64,000 nt of DNA from Microbulbifer sp. MI-G (GCF_030440425.1 NZ_CP098023.1:1353501-1417500), one strand, 5' to 3'. Shown: positions 50,798 to 61,202, counted from the stretch's first letter. The notes: a model not told the origin generated them from the sequence alone. Made by a program: numbers and translations.

Positions 50798-51988
50798 GTG
50801 TTTGAACATTTAGGCAGTCTTCCGCCAGATCCTATCCTGGGCTTACTGGCCAGTTATCGCGCGGATGAAAACCCCTGCAAAATCGATCTTGGGGTAGGGG
50901 TTTACAAGGATGAAGCTGGGCACACTGCGGTTTTGCAGGCCGTCAAGGAAGCGGAAACCCGTTTATTGCAGAGTGAGGAAACCAAAGCTTATATTGGTCC
51001 TGCCGGCACGCCGGGATTTAACAGCACCATGCAGGAGCTGGTTTTAGGTGCTGGGCACCCGGCCCTAGTTGAGGGCAGGGTACGCTCTGCACAAACACCC
51101 GGTGGCTGTGGTGCCCTGCGTGTACTGGCGGAGCTGATCAATCGTGCTGAAGCGGGTACTACCGCCTGGGTAAGTGATCCGACTTGGGCAAACCATGTAC
51201 CGTTGCTAGGCAATGCCGGCCTGAACATCAGGAGCTATCCTTACTACGATCGTGCCAGCAACCGTCTTCTCTTCGACCAAATGGTGGAAGCCCTCAAGAC
51301 TGTGGGTGAGGGTGATGTAGTGTTGCTCCATGCCTGTTGTCACAATCCCTGTGGCGCGGATCTGTCCCGTGAGCAGTGGAAAGTACTGGCGCAAATGGCC
51401 TCAAAACAGGGCTTTACGCCCTTTGTCGATATAGCTTACCAGGGCTTCGGCAACAGCTTGGAGGACGATGCCTACGGTCTGCGTCTCATGGCGGAATCCG
51501 TACCCGAGATGTTGGTAGCGGCATCCTGCTCCAAAAACTTTGGCCTCTACCGGGAGCGTGTCGGACTGGCCATGGTGATCTATGCCAATGGCGAGAATGC
51601 AGACAAGGGCCATAGTCAGATGCTGAGCACTATTCGTGGCAACTATTCCATGCCACCATCCCATGGCGCCGCGATTGTAGAATCTATTCTCACAGATGCT
51701 GGCCTGAAGGCCAACTGGGAGGCCGAATTGACGGAAATGCGTGAACGCATCAATGGTTTGCGCGCCGGTCTCGTGGAAGGACTCACCGCTGCCGGTGCTC
51801 GGGGAGATTTCAATTTTATCTGCCAACAGAAGGGGATGTTTTCGTTCCTTGGTATTAGTCCCGAGCAGGTCCAACAGCTGCAAAAGTCCTTCTCTATCTA
51901 TATGGTGGACTCCAGTCGTATCAGTATTGCCGGCCTGAGTTCCCGCAATATGGAGTACTTCTGCAAGGCAGTTGCCAGTGTGTTGTAA
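50798..51988 (+). CDS. Aromatic/aspartate aminotransferase (TyrB/AspC family)
   Basis: Class I PLP aminotransferase of 396 residues; likely transfers amino groups between glutamate and aspartate, tyrosine or phenylalanine. Motifs: IDLGVGVYKDEAG at the N-terminus, YIGPAGTPGFN, HACCHNPCGADLSREQW, the PLP-binding aspartate-tyrosine pair in FVDIAYQGFGNSL, and the lysine in SCSKNFGLYRERVG (about residue 246). The arginine near the C-terminus (RISIAGLSSRNMEYF) that binds the carboxylate is present. GTG start at 50798 with AAGGAG seven bases upstream. By context it probably makes 4-hydroxyphenylpyruvate, the first intermediate of tyrosine breakdown, or runs in reverse in aromatic amino acid synthesis. 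Confidence 0.9.
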   Translation: MFEHLGSLPPDPILGLLASYRADENPCKIDLGVGVYKDEAGHTAVLQAVKEAETRLLQSEETKAYIGPAGTPGFNSTMQELVLGAGHPALVEGRVRSAQTPGGCGALRVLAELINRAEAGTTAWVSDPTWANHVPLLGNAGLNIRSYPYYDRASNRLLFDQMVEALKTVGEGDVVLLHACCHNPCGADLSREQWKVLAQMASKQGFTPFVDIAYQGFGNSLEDDAYGLRLMAESVPEMLVAASCSKNFGLYRERVGLAMVIYANGENADKGHSQMLSTIRGNYSMPPSHGAAIVESILTDAGLKANWEAELTEMRERINGLRAGLVEGLTAAGARGDFNFICQQKGMFSFLGISPEQVQQLQKSFSIYMVDSSRISIAGLSSRNMEYFCKAVASVL

Positions 51989-52080
51989 ATTCGGTACATC
52001 GGGGATGGATACCCTGCTTATCCCTTTTCGATTTACCCTTGAAGTTAGAGTGAAAGATGGAAGTTGAGCTAGGAGTTCCA

Positions 52081-53448
52081 GTGTCTGAATCCCCAACCCA
52101 AGCCTGGACCCCGCAGAGCTGGCGAAAGCTTACTGCACACCAACAACCAAAGTACGCCTCTGCAGAGGAAGTGGCCAGAGTGACCGGGCAATTATCCGGT
52201 CAACCGCCGTTGGTATTTGCCGCCGAGGCCCGTGAGTTGCGTCGGCAACTTGCCTATGTGGCGGAGGGCAGAGCCTTTCTGCTGCAGGGAGGGGATTGTG
52301 CTGAGTCTTTTGCGGATTTCAATGCCAACCGGATTCGAGACACATTTAAGGTGTTGCTGCAGATGGCAGTGGTACTGACTTTTGCCGGGAACCTGCCGGT
52401 AGTCAAAATCGCCAGAATGGCCGGGCAATATGCCAAGCCCCGCTCCGCAGATACCGAGACTATTAATGGTATTGAGTTGCCCAGTTATCGCGGTGATATT
52501 ATCAACGGCATCAATTTTACTGCGGAGGCGCGCGAGCCAAACCCACAGCGTATGATCACCGCCTACAACCAGTCGGCAGCTACGTTGAACTTGTTGCGTG
52601 CCTTTGCCCAGGGCGGTCTCGCAGACTTGCATCAGGTGCACGGATGGAATTTGAGCTATCTCAAAAACAACCCACAAAGGGACAAATATACGCAGCTGGC
52701 GGAGCGCCTGCAGGAAGCATTGGAATTTATGGCAGTATGCGGGGTAACTTCAGAAAATACCCCTGCTATTCGTGAGACAGTACTTTACACCTCTCACGAA
52801 GCGCTGCTACTCGAATATGAACAGGCCCTGACCCGCATCGACAGCCTCACCGACAAATGGTACGACTGCTCTGCACATATGCTGTGGATAGGAGAGCGTA
52901 CCCGTCAGCTTGATGGTGCCCACGTTGAATTCCTTTCCGGTGTTTGCAACCCCATCGGTGTGAAGGTGGGTCCTGCTATGCAGCCTGATGAGCTGTTGCG
53001 CCTGATTGACAGGCTCAGCCCGGAAAATGAAGCTGGTCGACTCACCCTGATTACTCGTATGGGCGCAGATGCCCTGGGTGACAAGTTGCCTGCACTGCTA
53101 CGGGCGGTACAAAAAGAGGGACGTAGCGTTGTGTGGAGCACAGACCCTATGCATGGCAATACCGTCAAGGCTGGCAATGGCTACAAGACACGGGATTTTG
53201 AGAAAATCCTGCGTGAAATACGGGATTTTTTCTCGATCCACTGGGCCGAGGGCAGCCATCCAGGCGGTATTCATCTGGAAATGACCGGTGAACATGTCAC
53301 TGAATGCACCGGAGGCGCCTGGAAAATATCCGAGGCTGACCTCGCTAGCTGCTACCGTACCCAATGTGATCCACGACTGAACGCCGATCAGGTTTTAGAG
53401 TTGGCTTTTTGTGTGGCCGAATGGCTGCGTGCTGGACATACTGCCTGA
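52081..53448 (+). CDS. Class II 3-deoxy-7-phosphoheptulonate (DAHP) synthase
   Basis: First enzyme of the shikimate pathway, joining phosphoenolpyruvate and erythrose 4-phosphate. The class II (plant-like) form of 455 residues: [14 protein letters not shown] near the N-terminus, [80 protein letters not shown] and [21 protein letters not shown]. The GTG at 52081 is preferred: AGGAG lies five bases upstream and [13 protein letters not shown] fits the family start; an ATG at 52057 would add eight residues. It follows the aminotransferase in the same direction (92 bases) and closes the run with a hairpin. Confidence 0.92.
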   Translation: MSESPTQAWTPQSWRKLTAHQQPKYASAEEVARVTGQLSGQPPLVFAAEARELRRQLAYVAEGRAFLLQGGDCAESFADFNANRIRDTFKVLLQMAVVLTFAGNLPVVKIARMAGQYAKPRSADTETINGIELPSYRGDIINGINFTAEAREPNPQRMITAYNQSAATLNLLRAFAQGGLADLHQVHGWNLSYLKNNPQRDKYTQLAERLQEALEFMAVCGVTSENTPAIRETVLYTSHEALLLEYEQALTRIDSLTDKWYDCSAHMLWIGERTRQLDGAHVEFLSGVCNPIGVKVGPAMQPDELLRLIDRLSPENEAGRLTLITRMGADALGDKLPALLRAVQKEGRSVVWSTDPMHGNTVKAGNGYKTRDFEKILREIRDFFSIHWAEGSHPGGIHLEMTGEHVTECTGGAWKISEADLASCYRTQCDPRLNADQVLELAFCVAEWLRAGHTA

Positions 53449-53481
53449 TGGCTGGGGGGGATTACTTATCCCCCAAACCAA

Positions 53482-53502
53482 CGCCGGCACACCCTGCCGG
53501 CG
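53482..53502 (+). terminator. Hairpin after the DAHP synthase gene
   Basis: CGCCGGC pairs with GCCGGCG around ACACCCT, followed by a weak pyrimidine stretch. Probable end of the marR-aminotransferase-DAHP synthase transcript. Confidence 0.55.
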
Positions 53503-53664
53503 TATCCATTTCAGGTGTTTTCTGGCCATGATAAAACGGTTTGAAAGGGCTTTTTTATTGCGTGGCTATTCGAAATTGATTAGTTTGCGAAGTAAAAGGC
53601 CAATCCAAAGAGCAGGGGCTGCAGTGATCGGCAATGATTTGGCTCTCTCCCCAAGCCCCTATGC

Positions 53665-54117
53665 CTAAACCAAGTTGCTTTCAATTTTCTCAATGCTTTC
53701 ATGCAGAAGCCGGCTTAACACCTCCATGCTTGGCATTTCTGCAAAGCGTACGCCTCTTTCGCCAATGAGATCCCAGGGGGCTTTGGAGTCTACACACAGA
53801 TGTGCTACTACCTGACTATGCAGTTCGCCATCAATAAGGCCGGCTGGAACCCAAAAGTAGCTGGTTTTACCCATCAGATGGGGTACTGTGCAGCCACAGC
53901 AGTTGCAAAAGTCTGAGCGATAGCCTGTGTTGGTCCTGTATGAGGAAATTTTGTCTAGTCCGCGCACCCAGCGAAACTGATCGCGGGAAATAAACATGGC
54001 CGTATCTGACGAGGAGCCAGTCAACTTGCGACAAAGTGAGCAGTGACACTGATAAAGACTGGGTAGTGGCTCATCCAGCTGAAACTCGACAGCACCGCAG
54101 AGGCATTTTCCATTCAT
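53665..54117 (-). CDS. GFA family (CENP-V/glutathione-dependent formaldehyde-activating enzyme-like) protein
   Basis: A small zinc protein of 150 residues. Cysteines typical of the GFA fold: MNGKCLCGAVEF, YQCHCSLCRKLTGS and a CNCCGCTVPH motif. The family includes enzymes acting on glutathione adducts, but most members have no tested function. It stands alone, in opposite orientation to the DAHP synthase gene. Confidence 0.88.
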   Translation of the reverse strand: MNGKCLCGAVEFQLDEPLPSLYQCHCSLCRKLTGSSSDTAMFISRDQFRWVRGLDKISSYRTNTGYRSDFCNCCGCTVPHLMGKTSYFWVPAGLIDGELHSQVVAHLCVDSKAPWDLIGERGVRFAEMPSMEVLSRLLHESIEKIESNLV

Positions 54118-54577
54118 ACCTTCCTCCTTCTCCTAGGCTATTACTCAGGATCTTGTTTTAATCGCAATAGATTAGCAATAATATTCCCTAGCGGCATAAA
54201 TCTCCTGCAATGTGAGGCGAAAGAAATGCCAATTGTCGCGAAGTATCACGAAAAATTGTTTACTCAGGTCCTCTTTATCAAATTCTTCGCACGAGTATGT
54301 GGCTAATTAGCATCCTTTCTATTCCTGATAAGCCCATCGCAAATGGTATTTACTGACCCAAGTGGGCATCACCCACCAATACTGACCATCAAACTCCCAT
54401 GGGAAAGCAGCACGCTGGGCTGATGGCCATTGTATAAATGCGGTATCGCTATTGGACATCGGCAGAGGAGGAGAGGGGATCCGGGGTGGGGTGATAGGTG
54501 TTTTCACGCCCATCTTTAGGGCGTGTGGTTCTGAAGCGAATACTACCCCCTTGTATTGCAATTCGGTTGTGGTAGAG
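54118..54577. other. Intergenic stretch downstream of nrdB
   Basis: No supported gene. A minus-strand frame (54319-54732) spans the nrdB terminator and is not accepted. Confidence 0.4.
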
Positions 54578-54600
54578 AAAAAACGGGCTTGCGCCCGTTT
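54578..54600 (-). terminator. Rho-independent terminator downstream of nrdB
   Basis: On the minus strand AAACGGGC pairs with GCCCGTTT around GCAA and is followed by a T-run. It is about 210 bases past the nrdB stop and is the nearest good terminator. Confidence 0.8.
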
Positions 54601-54809
54601 CAATACGTCTCTTCCTGTGAGTGACGGTTTCTTGTAGTAATTTCTTTCTCTCTGCTTGATTTTCTGCGGAATTTCTTCAGTCGAATCTGAGGTAGCCCCT
54701 TTTATATTGATACAGGCATTCACAGATAGCACTTCTGTTAATGGTAATCACTTTGGTTTCCGAATGGAGCCCCGCTTTGGGGGAAGCAGGAATAGTTCAC
54801 TGCTGGGAT

Positions 54810-56075
54810 TTACCACACTAGTGCACCGCCGGTCTGATATTCGATAACCCGTGTCTCGAAAAAGTTTTTCTCCTTGCGCAGGTCCATAATTTCAGACATC
54901 CAGGGGAAGGGGTTCTGAGCGCCGGGGAATTGTTCTTTCAAGCCCAACTGGCTGAGGCGGCGATTGGCGATAAAGTGCAGGTATTCCTCCATCATGTTTG
55001 CGTTCATACCGAGTACGCCGCGGGGCATGGTGTCACGGGCATAGGCCACTTCCAACTCCATGCCCTCGAGGATCATCTGGGTCACTTCCTGTTGGAATGT
55101 CGCAGTCCACAAGTGCGGATTTTCCAGCTTGATCTGGTTAATCACGTCGATACCGAAGTTCAGATGCATGGACTCATCGCGCAGGATATACTGAAATTGT
55201 TCAGCAACGCCGGTCATTTTGTTGCGGCGGCCCATGGACAGAATCTGGCTGAAGCCACAGTAAAAGAAAATACCTTCCGTAACGGCGTAGAAAGCGATCA
55301 GGTTGCGCAGCAGCTCCTGATCGGTCTCCACAGTGCCGGTTTTAAAGTTTGGATCGCCGATGGCCTGGGTGTGGGAAAGGCTCCAGGCAGCCTTCTTGGC
55401 GACGCTGGGCACTTCGCGATACATATTGAACACTTCGCCTTCATCCATCCCCAAAGATTCCACGCAGTATTGGTAGGCATGAGTGTGTATGGCTTCCTCA
55501 AAGGATTGGCGCAGCAGGTACTGACGACACTCCGGGTTGGTGATATGGCGATAGATGGCCAACACCAAATTATTTGCCACCAGGGAGTCTGCAGTAGAGA
55601 AGTAGCCAAGGGAATACATCACGATGCGACGCTCGTCCCCGGTCAGACCGTTGGGGTCTTTCCACATGGACACATCTTTATTCATGTTGATTTCCTGTGG
55701 CATCCAGTGGTTGGCGCAACCGTCCAGGTATTTTTGCCAGGCCCAGTCGTATTTGAAGGGCACCAACTGGTTGAGGTCAGCGCGGCAGTTGATAATGCGC
55801 TTCTCGTCCACCTGAATACGGGCTGCGCCCATTTCCAGCTCCTCCAGGCCGGGGGCCGGATCCATAGTGGCAACTGCTGCGCGCGCGGCTTCAACGGCAG
55901 TGGCGCCGCCTTGGACCGCAGGCGACGCCGAACTGGCTGGCGGCGTTGTGGCTTCCACCGGGCGAGAAGTGCTGGGCTCGTGGGTGGATTTCGCCCGGGC
56001 TTCCGGCGCCGGTCGCGGTTCGGTTACTTTGTCGGATTGTTGGGGCTTTGTGTCGAAGTCGTCCCAGCTCAGCAT
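54810..56075 (-). CDS. nrdB: Class Ia ribonucleotide reductase, beta subunit NrdB
   Basis: Radical-generating subunit, 421 residues, that supplies the tyrosyl radical for NrdA. The first 70 residues are a poorly ordered Pro/Ser/Ala-rich extension ([22 protein letters not shown]). The iron ligands and tyrosine are visible: aspartate in [27 protein letters not shown] with Glu, His and the radical Tyr four residues after the His, [11 protein letters not shown], and [10 protein letters not shown]. The C-terminal end ([16 protein letters not shown]) is that expected for docking to the alpha subunit. It is 448 bases downstream of nrdA on the same strand. Confidence 0.95.
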   Translation of the reverse strand: MLSWDDFDTKPQQSDKVTEPRPAPEARAKSTHEPSTSRPVEATTPPASSASPAVQGGATAVEAARAAVATMDPAPGLEELEMGAARIQVDEKRIINCRADLNQLVPFKYDWAWQKYLDGCANHWMPQEINMNKDVSMWKDPNGLTGDERRIVMYSLGYFSTADSLVANNLVLAIYRHITNPECRQYLLRQSFEEAIHTHAYQYCVESLGMDEGEVFNMYREVPSVAKKAAWSLSHTQAIGDPNFKTGTVETDQELLRNLIAFYAVTEGIFFYCGFSQILSMGRRNKMTGVAEQFQYILRDESMHLNFGIDVINQIKLENPHLWTATFQQEVTQMILEGMELEVAYARDTMPRGVLGMNANMMEEYLHFIANRRLSQLGLKEQFPGAQNPFPWMSEIMDLRKEKNFFETRVIEYQTGGALVW

Positions 56076-56523
56076 AGTTGGCCCTTTTGATCAGTTTTGC
56101 TATCGAACATTCGATAAATTGTCCTTGGTTTTCCTGACTTGATACTCACAGGGTAAGGATAGTCAGGGGTGGCGCACCAGTTTTTTACCGGCAGTTATCT
56201 ATTGCTGCCGGTATTTTTAACCTGTCCGGGCACAAAAACTCTGTGCCAGATCAAGCGCACCTGGCTTTTAACCTGCCTACTCCCGTCGGCATGCGCCGTT
56301 TTGATGAAAGCTTGTGCTTGTGTGCGAACCGGGTACGGCAGTCTTTATCCCAGTTGCTTTGGGGAGTGTCCGTGGTGAGCAGATCGCAAACGATCCCCGG
56401 CCCGTTAATGTATACCGGCATGTTTTTTGCCGGGTGGGCCGGGGTCGCTGCGCATGGTCATGCCCGCACCTGCGGTTACGACGCTCTCCCCCGAGAGTGG
56501 GTACTGGCCCCAAGGGGCCGAAT
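56076..56523. other. Structured gap between nrdA and nrdB
   Basis: No gene. It contains a 9-bp hairpin at 56186-56213 (TACCGGCAG/CTGCCGGTA) with T-runs, and a nested structure at 56395-56444: outer arms CCCCGGCCC/GGGCCGGGG enclose inner arms CCGGCA/TGCCGG. The gap is much longer than usual for nrdAB operons. Confidence 0.6.
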
Positions 56524-59457
56524 TTACTGACAGGCTTCACAGTCTGGATCATCCAGAGAGCAGGCCTGGGGCACTGTTGCTGCTACGGGCGCCTGCTGTG
56601 CGAGAGCGGCCGCTGTGACCACAGCGTTATCCCCGCTCGCGCTGACGGCATTGAGAGCGCCGCTGTTCACGGTAGATTTTTCCGTGGTGGTTGCAGCCAG
56701 AGCGCGCAGGTAATAAGTGGTTTTCAGGCCACGGAACCAGGCCATGCGGTAGGTCAGGTCCAGCTTCTTGCCATCGGCACCGGCGATATACAGATTCAGG
56801 GACTGGGCCTGGTCAATCCATTTCTGGCGACGGCTGGCGGCGTCCACGATCCAGCGTGGCTCCACTTCAAATGCGGTGCGGTATATCGCTTTCAGGTCAT
56901 CCGGTACGCGGTCAATTTTTTGTACAGAGCCCTCGTAGTATTTCAGGTCATTGACCATCACCTGATCCCAAAGGCCGCGATCTTTCAAGTCGTGCACCAA
57001 GTAGGGGTTTACCACGGTGAACTCGCCGGACAAGTTCGATTTCACATACAGGTTCTGGTAAGTCGGTTCGATTGACTGGGAAACTCCGGTGATATTGGCA
57101 ATCGTCGCCGTTGGAGCGATGGCCATCACGTTGGAGTTGCGCATACCCTGGGCTTTTACTTTTTCGCGCAAGCCATGCCAATCCAGAGTGGAGCGGGTGT
57201 CCTGCTCGATAAACTGCGACCCACGCTGCTCGCTCAAGATCTGGATAGAATCCAGTGGCAGGATACCCTTGCTCCACAGCGAGCCTTCATAGGTTTGGTA
57301 CTTGCCGCGCTCAACAGCCAGATCGCTGGAGGCGGAGATCGCTTCAAAGCTGATGGCTTCCATGGTGCAATCGGCAAAGGCAACCGCTTCGTCACTGGCA
57401 TAGGCAATCCCGGCTTTGTACAGTGCGTCCTGAAAGCCCATCATTCCCAGTCCAATGGGGCGGTGGCGCACGTTGGACTGGCGCGCGCTTTCAACGGCGT
57501 AGTAATTAATATCGATCACATTGTCCAGCATGCGCACTGCGATCTTCACAGTACTTGCCAGCTTGGCGCGGTCGAGTTCACCGTTTTCAGCGATGTGCTG
57601 GGCCAGGTTGACCGAGCCCAGGTTACAGACGGCAACCTCGTCCCCGGCTTTGGTGTTGAGGGTAATCTCGGTGCATAGATTGGAGCTGTGCACCACACCG
57701 GCGTGCTGCTGTGGGCTGCGCAGGTTACAGCTGTCTTTGAAGGTGATCCAGGGGTGGCCGGTTTCGAATAGCATCCCCAGCATCTTGCGCCACAGGTCCA
57801 GCGCACGGATCTTCTTGTACAGTGTGAGAGCGCCTGTTGCGACCATGTTCTCATAGTGTGCGTAGCGCTCTTCAAACGCGCTACCGAACAAGTCGTGCAG
57901 GTCCGGGCAGTCCGCCGGGGAGAACAGAGTCCATTCACTGTCTTCGAACACACGCTTCATAAACAGATCGGGCACCCAGTTGGCGGTGTTCATATCGTGG
58001 GTGCGGCGGCGGTCGTCACCGGTGTTCTTGCGCAGCTCGAGGAATTCCTCGATATCCAGGTGCCAGGTTTCCAGGTAGGCACACACAGCGCCTTTGCGCT
58101 TGCCGCCCTGGTTTACCGCTACTGCGGTGTCGTTGGCCACTTTCAGGAAGGGCACCACACCCTGGGACTTGCCGTTGGTGCCTTTGATATAGGAGCCCAG
58201 GGAGCGCACCGGGGTCCAGTCATTGCCGAGACCGCCAGCCCATTTGGACAACATGGCATTATCACGGATAGCGCCGTAAATGCCGTGCAGGTCATCCGGC
58301 ACTGTCGTCAGGTAGCAGGAAGACAGCTGCGGGCGCAGGGTGCCGGCATTAAACAGGGTTGGGGTTGAGCTCATGTAGTCGAAGGAGCTCAACAGATTGT
58401 AGAACTCAACTGCGCGCTCGTCCCGGTTTTCTTCGTGAATGCTCAGGCCCATGGCGACACGCATAAAAAAGATCTGCGGCAGCTCGAAGCGAATATCGTC
58501 ACTGTGCAAAAAGTAGCGGTCATATAGAGTTTGCAGGCCAAGATAGGTGAACTGGTGATCGCGTTCGCCTTTCAGCGCCTGGCCGAGGGTTTCCAGGTCG
58601 AAGGTGGCCAGGGCCGGGTCGAGCAGCTCCAGCTCAATCCCTTTTTGTATGTAGGTGGGCAGTGTGGAAGAGTAAAGCCTTTCCATCTCGTGTTGTGTGG
58701 CACGCTCTGCAATGCCCAGAAAGCGCAGGGCTTCGGCACGCAGCTTATCCAGCAGCAGGCTGGCAGTGGCATAGGTGTAGTTGGGCTCCTGCTCAACCAG
58801 GGTGCGTGCGGTAATGACCAATGCGGTGTTGATGTCGTTTTCGGAAACACCTTCATACAGGTTTTTCAGGGCTTCACTCAGGATTGTCTCACTATTGACG
58901 TGCTTGAGACCCTCACAGGCCTCGCGCACAACTGTGCGCAGGCGCTCCATATCCAGCGGCACCAGGCGGTTATCGCTGAGCTTTACACGAATACTCGGAT
59001 GGGTGTCGGCTTGCCCCACCTGCTGCCCTGGCTTGTCCCTTTCGGCACGCAGACGGGCGCGTTCCTCACGGTAGAGTACATAGTCCCGTGCAACTTTGTG
59101 TTCCCCGGCGCGCATCAGGGCGAGTTCCACCTGGTCCTGGATCTCTTCGATGTGGATGGTTCCACCAGAGGGCATGCGGCGATTGAAGGTGGCGCTGATC
59201 TGTTTTACCAGTTCGTCGACCAGTTCGTGGACACGGCTGGAAGCAGCGGCAGTGCCGCCTTCAACAGCCAGAAAGGCCTTGGTGAGTGCGACAGAAATTT
59301 TGCCATCGTCATAAGGTACAACGGTGCTGTTGCGCTTGATGACGCGGATCTGGCCCGGTGCGGTGGCAATCAGGGTGGTGCCGCCACTGGTTTGGCCGCT
59401 GCTGGTACCCGATTTCTCCCCGGGCACGGTTTGAGGGTGCCCTGTCTCTGTGTGCAT
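56524..59457 (-). CDS. nrdA: Class Ia ribonucleotide reductase, alpha subunit NrdA
   Basis: Catalytic subunit that reduces ribonucleotides to deoxyribonucleotides, 977 residues. Two ATP-cone regulatory domains precede the core (residues about 34-130, IRVIKRNSTVVPYDDGKISVAL; and about 151-240, IRVKLSDNRLVPLDMERLR), as in Pseudomonas. Catalytic residues: cysteine in LSSCYLTTVPD, NLCTEITLN with the thiyl-radical cysteine, AVCNLGSVNL, and the YY pair in LKTTYYLRAL. The C-terminal DDPDCEACQ carries the redox cysteines. There is a polar Ala/Val linker before it. The first 30 residues are Thr/Ser/Gly-rich and not conserved. Candidate NrdR boxes lie about 285 bases upstream. Confidence 0.97.
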   Translation of the reverse strand: MHTETGHPQTVPGEKSGTSSGQTSGGTTLIATAPGQIRVIKRNSTVVPYDDGKISVALTKAFLAVEGGTAAASSRVHELVDELVKQISATFNRRMPSGGTIHIEEIQDQVELALMRAGEHKVARDYVLYREERARLRAERDKPGQQVGQADTHPSIRVKLSDNRLVPLDMERLRTVVREACEGLKHVNSETILSEALKNLYEGVSENDINTALVITARTLVEQEPNYTYATASLLLDKLRAEALRFLGIAERATQHEMERLYSSTLPTYIQKGIELELLDPALATFDLETLGQALKGERDHQFTYLGLQTLYDRYFLHSDDIRFELPQIFFMRVAMGLSIHEENRDERAVEFYNLLSSFDYMSSTPTLFNAGTLRPQLSSCYLTTVPDDLHGIYGAIRDNAMLSKWAGGLGNDWTPVRSLGSYIKGTNGKSQGVVPFLKVANDTAVAVNQGGKRKGAVCAYLETWHLDIEEFLELRKNTGDDRRRTHDMNTANWVPDLFMKRVFEDSEWTLFSPADCPDLHDLFGSAFEERYAHYENMVATGALTLYKKIRALDLWRKMLGMLFETGHPWITFKDSCNLRSPQQHAGVVHSSNLCTEITLNTKAGDEVAVCNLGSVNLAQHIAENGELDRAKLASTVKIAVRMLDNVIDINYYAVESARQSNVRHRPIGLGMMGFQDALYKAGIAYASDEAVAFADCTMEAISFEAISASSDLAVERGKYQTYEGSLWSKGILPLDSIQILSEQRGSQFIEQDTRSTLDWHGLREKVKAQGMRNSNVMAIAPTATIANITGVSQSIEPTYQNLYVKSNLSGEFTVVNPYLVHDLKDRGLWDQVMVNDLKYYEGSVQKIDRVPDDLKAIYRTAFEVEPRWIVDAASRRQKWIDQAQSLNLYIAGADGKKLDLTYRMAWFRGLKTTYYLRALAATTTEKSTVNSGALNAVSASGDNAVVTAAALAQQAPVAATVPQACSLDDPDCEACQ

Positions 59458-60254
59458 GTAAATCTCCGAAAATCTGTACTGTTGCCCGTTCGCCTGTGTG
59501 CGGGGCAGCTTGTAAATAGCGGGTTCATTGCTTTACCAGTGAGCCCCTCTCGCTCTGGAACAGGCGATCCAACGTGCCGCTCCCAGCAAGGGTATATTGG
59601 CTGGTATCTTTGGCTGAAAATACCTCTGGTTCAAATGCCCGCGATCCCGCTTTGAATCAAAAACCTCTGACGCCCATTGCCAAAAGTTAGGCGGACCGCC
59701 GGAATCCGTCCTGCCACTTGGGAGTGCTTCTGAATCATTACCCCAATATATAGGGGGTTATCCTTGATTGGGCTACAAGATAATGCGGTGGGAGCACCAA
59801 TTCAAGGCGAATAACCTTGTGGTTGTTTGTGGATATATTGTGGGTAGACACAATAAGTCAGTGGTCACTCCTTTGCCAGGCCCCGCCACTATTGAGCTGC
59901 AATGAGATTGGAACCTGGGGAAAAAAGCCGGTACAGACCCTTACAATTTTTTTAAATAGACGAGACTGTCTAAATTAACAAAAGCAATAATTATTAGGAA
60001 ATACTTACCATCTAAGCAATTAATTACTCACTTATTCCAAAGTTTGACGTAAAATTATTCATTATCCTTCGATTTAAGAAATTTTTTACTGCCCCAAAAG
60101 TGAATGGATAGCTGTTTTTTGCCCCAGGCCTCTTTCCCTGCCTAAGAAACCTTGCTAAGCGGGAGAGTCGGTAGAAAGAGGGTCACTGAGCATTGGTGCA
60201 GGCACTATCGGCAGGTACAGGTGAGGTCTACCGCGTGTGCGCCGGAACCGCCTG
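59458..60254. other. Regulatory region upstream of nrdA
   Basis: About 800 bases, no supported gene. It contains the candidate NrdR boxes and, at 59930-60090, a very AT-rich stretch. An argF transcript reading leftward would enter from the right. Confidence 0.5.
59741..59788. promoter_or_regulatory. Tandem NrdR boxes upstream of nrdA
   Basis: CCCCAATATATAGGGG (59741-59756) matches the NrdR core C-W-A-T-A-T-A-T-W-G at every position. CTACAAGATAATGCGG (59773-59788) matches at most of these. The centres are 32 bases apart, the three-turn spacing known for NrdR operators, so NrdR repression of nrdA is likely. Confidence 0.7.
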
Positions 60255-61169
60255 TTAAGCACTGTGCTCCTGTAAAAATTCCATCAATGCTTTTTGTGCA
60301 TGCAGGCGGTTTTCCGCTTCATCCCAGACTACCGAGATGTTTTCGTCTTCCAGGAGGTCGGCACTGACTTCTTCACCGCGGTGGGCGGGTAGACAATGCA
60401 TAAACAGGGCATTGCTGTTGGCGTGGCGCATCAACTGGTGATCCACCAGGAAGTGTTCAAACGCCCTGGTGCGCACCTGTTGCTCTCTCTCCTGTCCCAT
60501 GGAGGCCCAGACATCGGTGGCAACCCAGTCGGCGCCGCGCACAGCATCCACGGGGTTGTGCACAACTTTTACCTGCTCCCTCCCTGCCGCGACCAGATTG
60601 TCATCCGGCTCGTAACCCTGTGGGCAGGCAATGCGCAGTTCGAAGCCGCACAGACGTGCAGCATTGATATAGGAGTGGCACATATTGTTGCCATCGCCGA
60701 CCCAAGCTACCACCTTGCCCTCAGGGTTGCCGCGGTACTCCATATAGGTCTGGATATCGGCGAGCAACTGGCAGGGATGGTAGCTGTCGGACAGGGCATT
60801 GATCACCGGAACCCGCGAGTAGGTGGCGAAGCGCTCCAGGGTTTGATGGTCGAAGGTGCGGATCATAACCATATCCACCATGCGTGAGATCACCCGTGCG
60901 CTGTCCTCAACGGGTTCACCACGCCCCAACTGCGTGTCGCGTGGGGACAGAAAGAGGGCGCTCCCGCCCATTTGTGCCATGCCGGCCTCGAAGGAAACAC
61001 GGGTACGGGTGGAGGATTTTTCGAAAATCATTCCCAGTACCTTGCCGCGGAAAAGGTCGGTCGCGATGCCCTGGCGGCGCAGATTTTTCAGTTCGATGGC
61101 GCGCTCTATGATGTGTTTGAGTTCCTCTGCGGATAAATCCATCAAAGTGAGAAAGTGTCTGATCGCCAT
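60255..61169 (-). CDS. argF: Ornithine carbamoyltransferase
   Basis: Arginine biosynthesis enzyme, joining ornithine and carbamoyl phosphate to citrulline; 304 residues. Carbamoyl-phosphate motifs [13 protein letters not shown] (about residue 50), [27 protein letters not shown], the ornithine loop MVMIRTFDH and the C-terminal [13 protein letters not shown] are all present. It is 33 bases downstream of argD and clearly in one operon with it. The 3' side is followed by the long nrdA upstream region. Confidence 0.97.
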   Translation of the reverse strand: MAIRHFLTLMDLSAEELKHIIERAIELKNLRRQGIATDLFRGKVLGMIFEKSSTRTRVSFEAGMAQMGGSALFLSPRDTQLGRGEPVEDSARVISRMVDMVMIRTFDHQTLERFATYSRVPVINALSDSYHPCQLLADIQTYMEYRGNPEGKVVAWVGDGNNMCHSYINAARLCGFELRIACPQGYEPDDNLVAAGREQVKVVHNPVDAVRGADWVATDVWASMGQEREQQVRTRAFEHFLVDHQLMRHANSNALFMHCLPAHRGEEVSADLLEDENISVVWDEAENRLHAQKALMEFLQEHSA

Positions 61170-61202
61170 GTGTTGCTCTCCTGCATTGGCCTCTTGGGCG
61201 AT

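Noticed and set aside
54319..54732. Minus-strand 137-codon frame downstream of nrdB
   Set aside because: It contains the nrdB terminator hairpin and T-run in its middle, has no ribosome site or family likeness, and is probably chance.
59828..59843. Third NrdR-like box
   Set aside because: Only the right half matches and the spacing to the other boxes (55 and 87 bases) is wrong.
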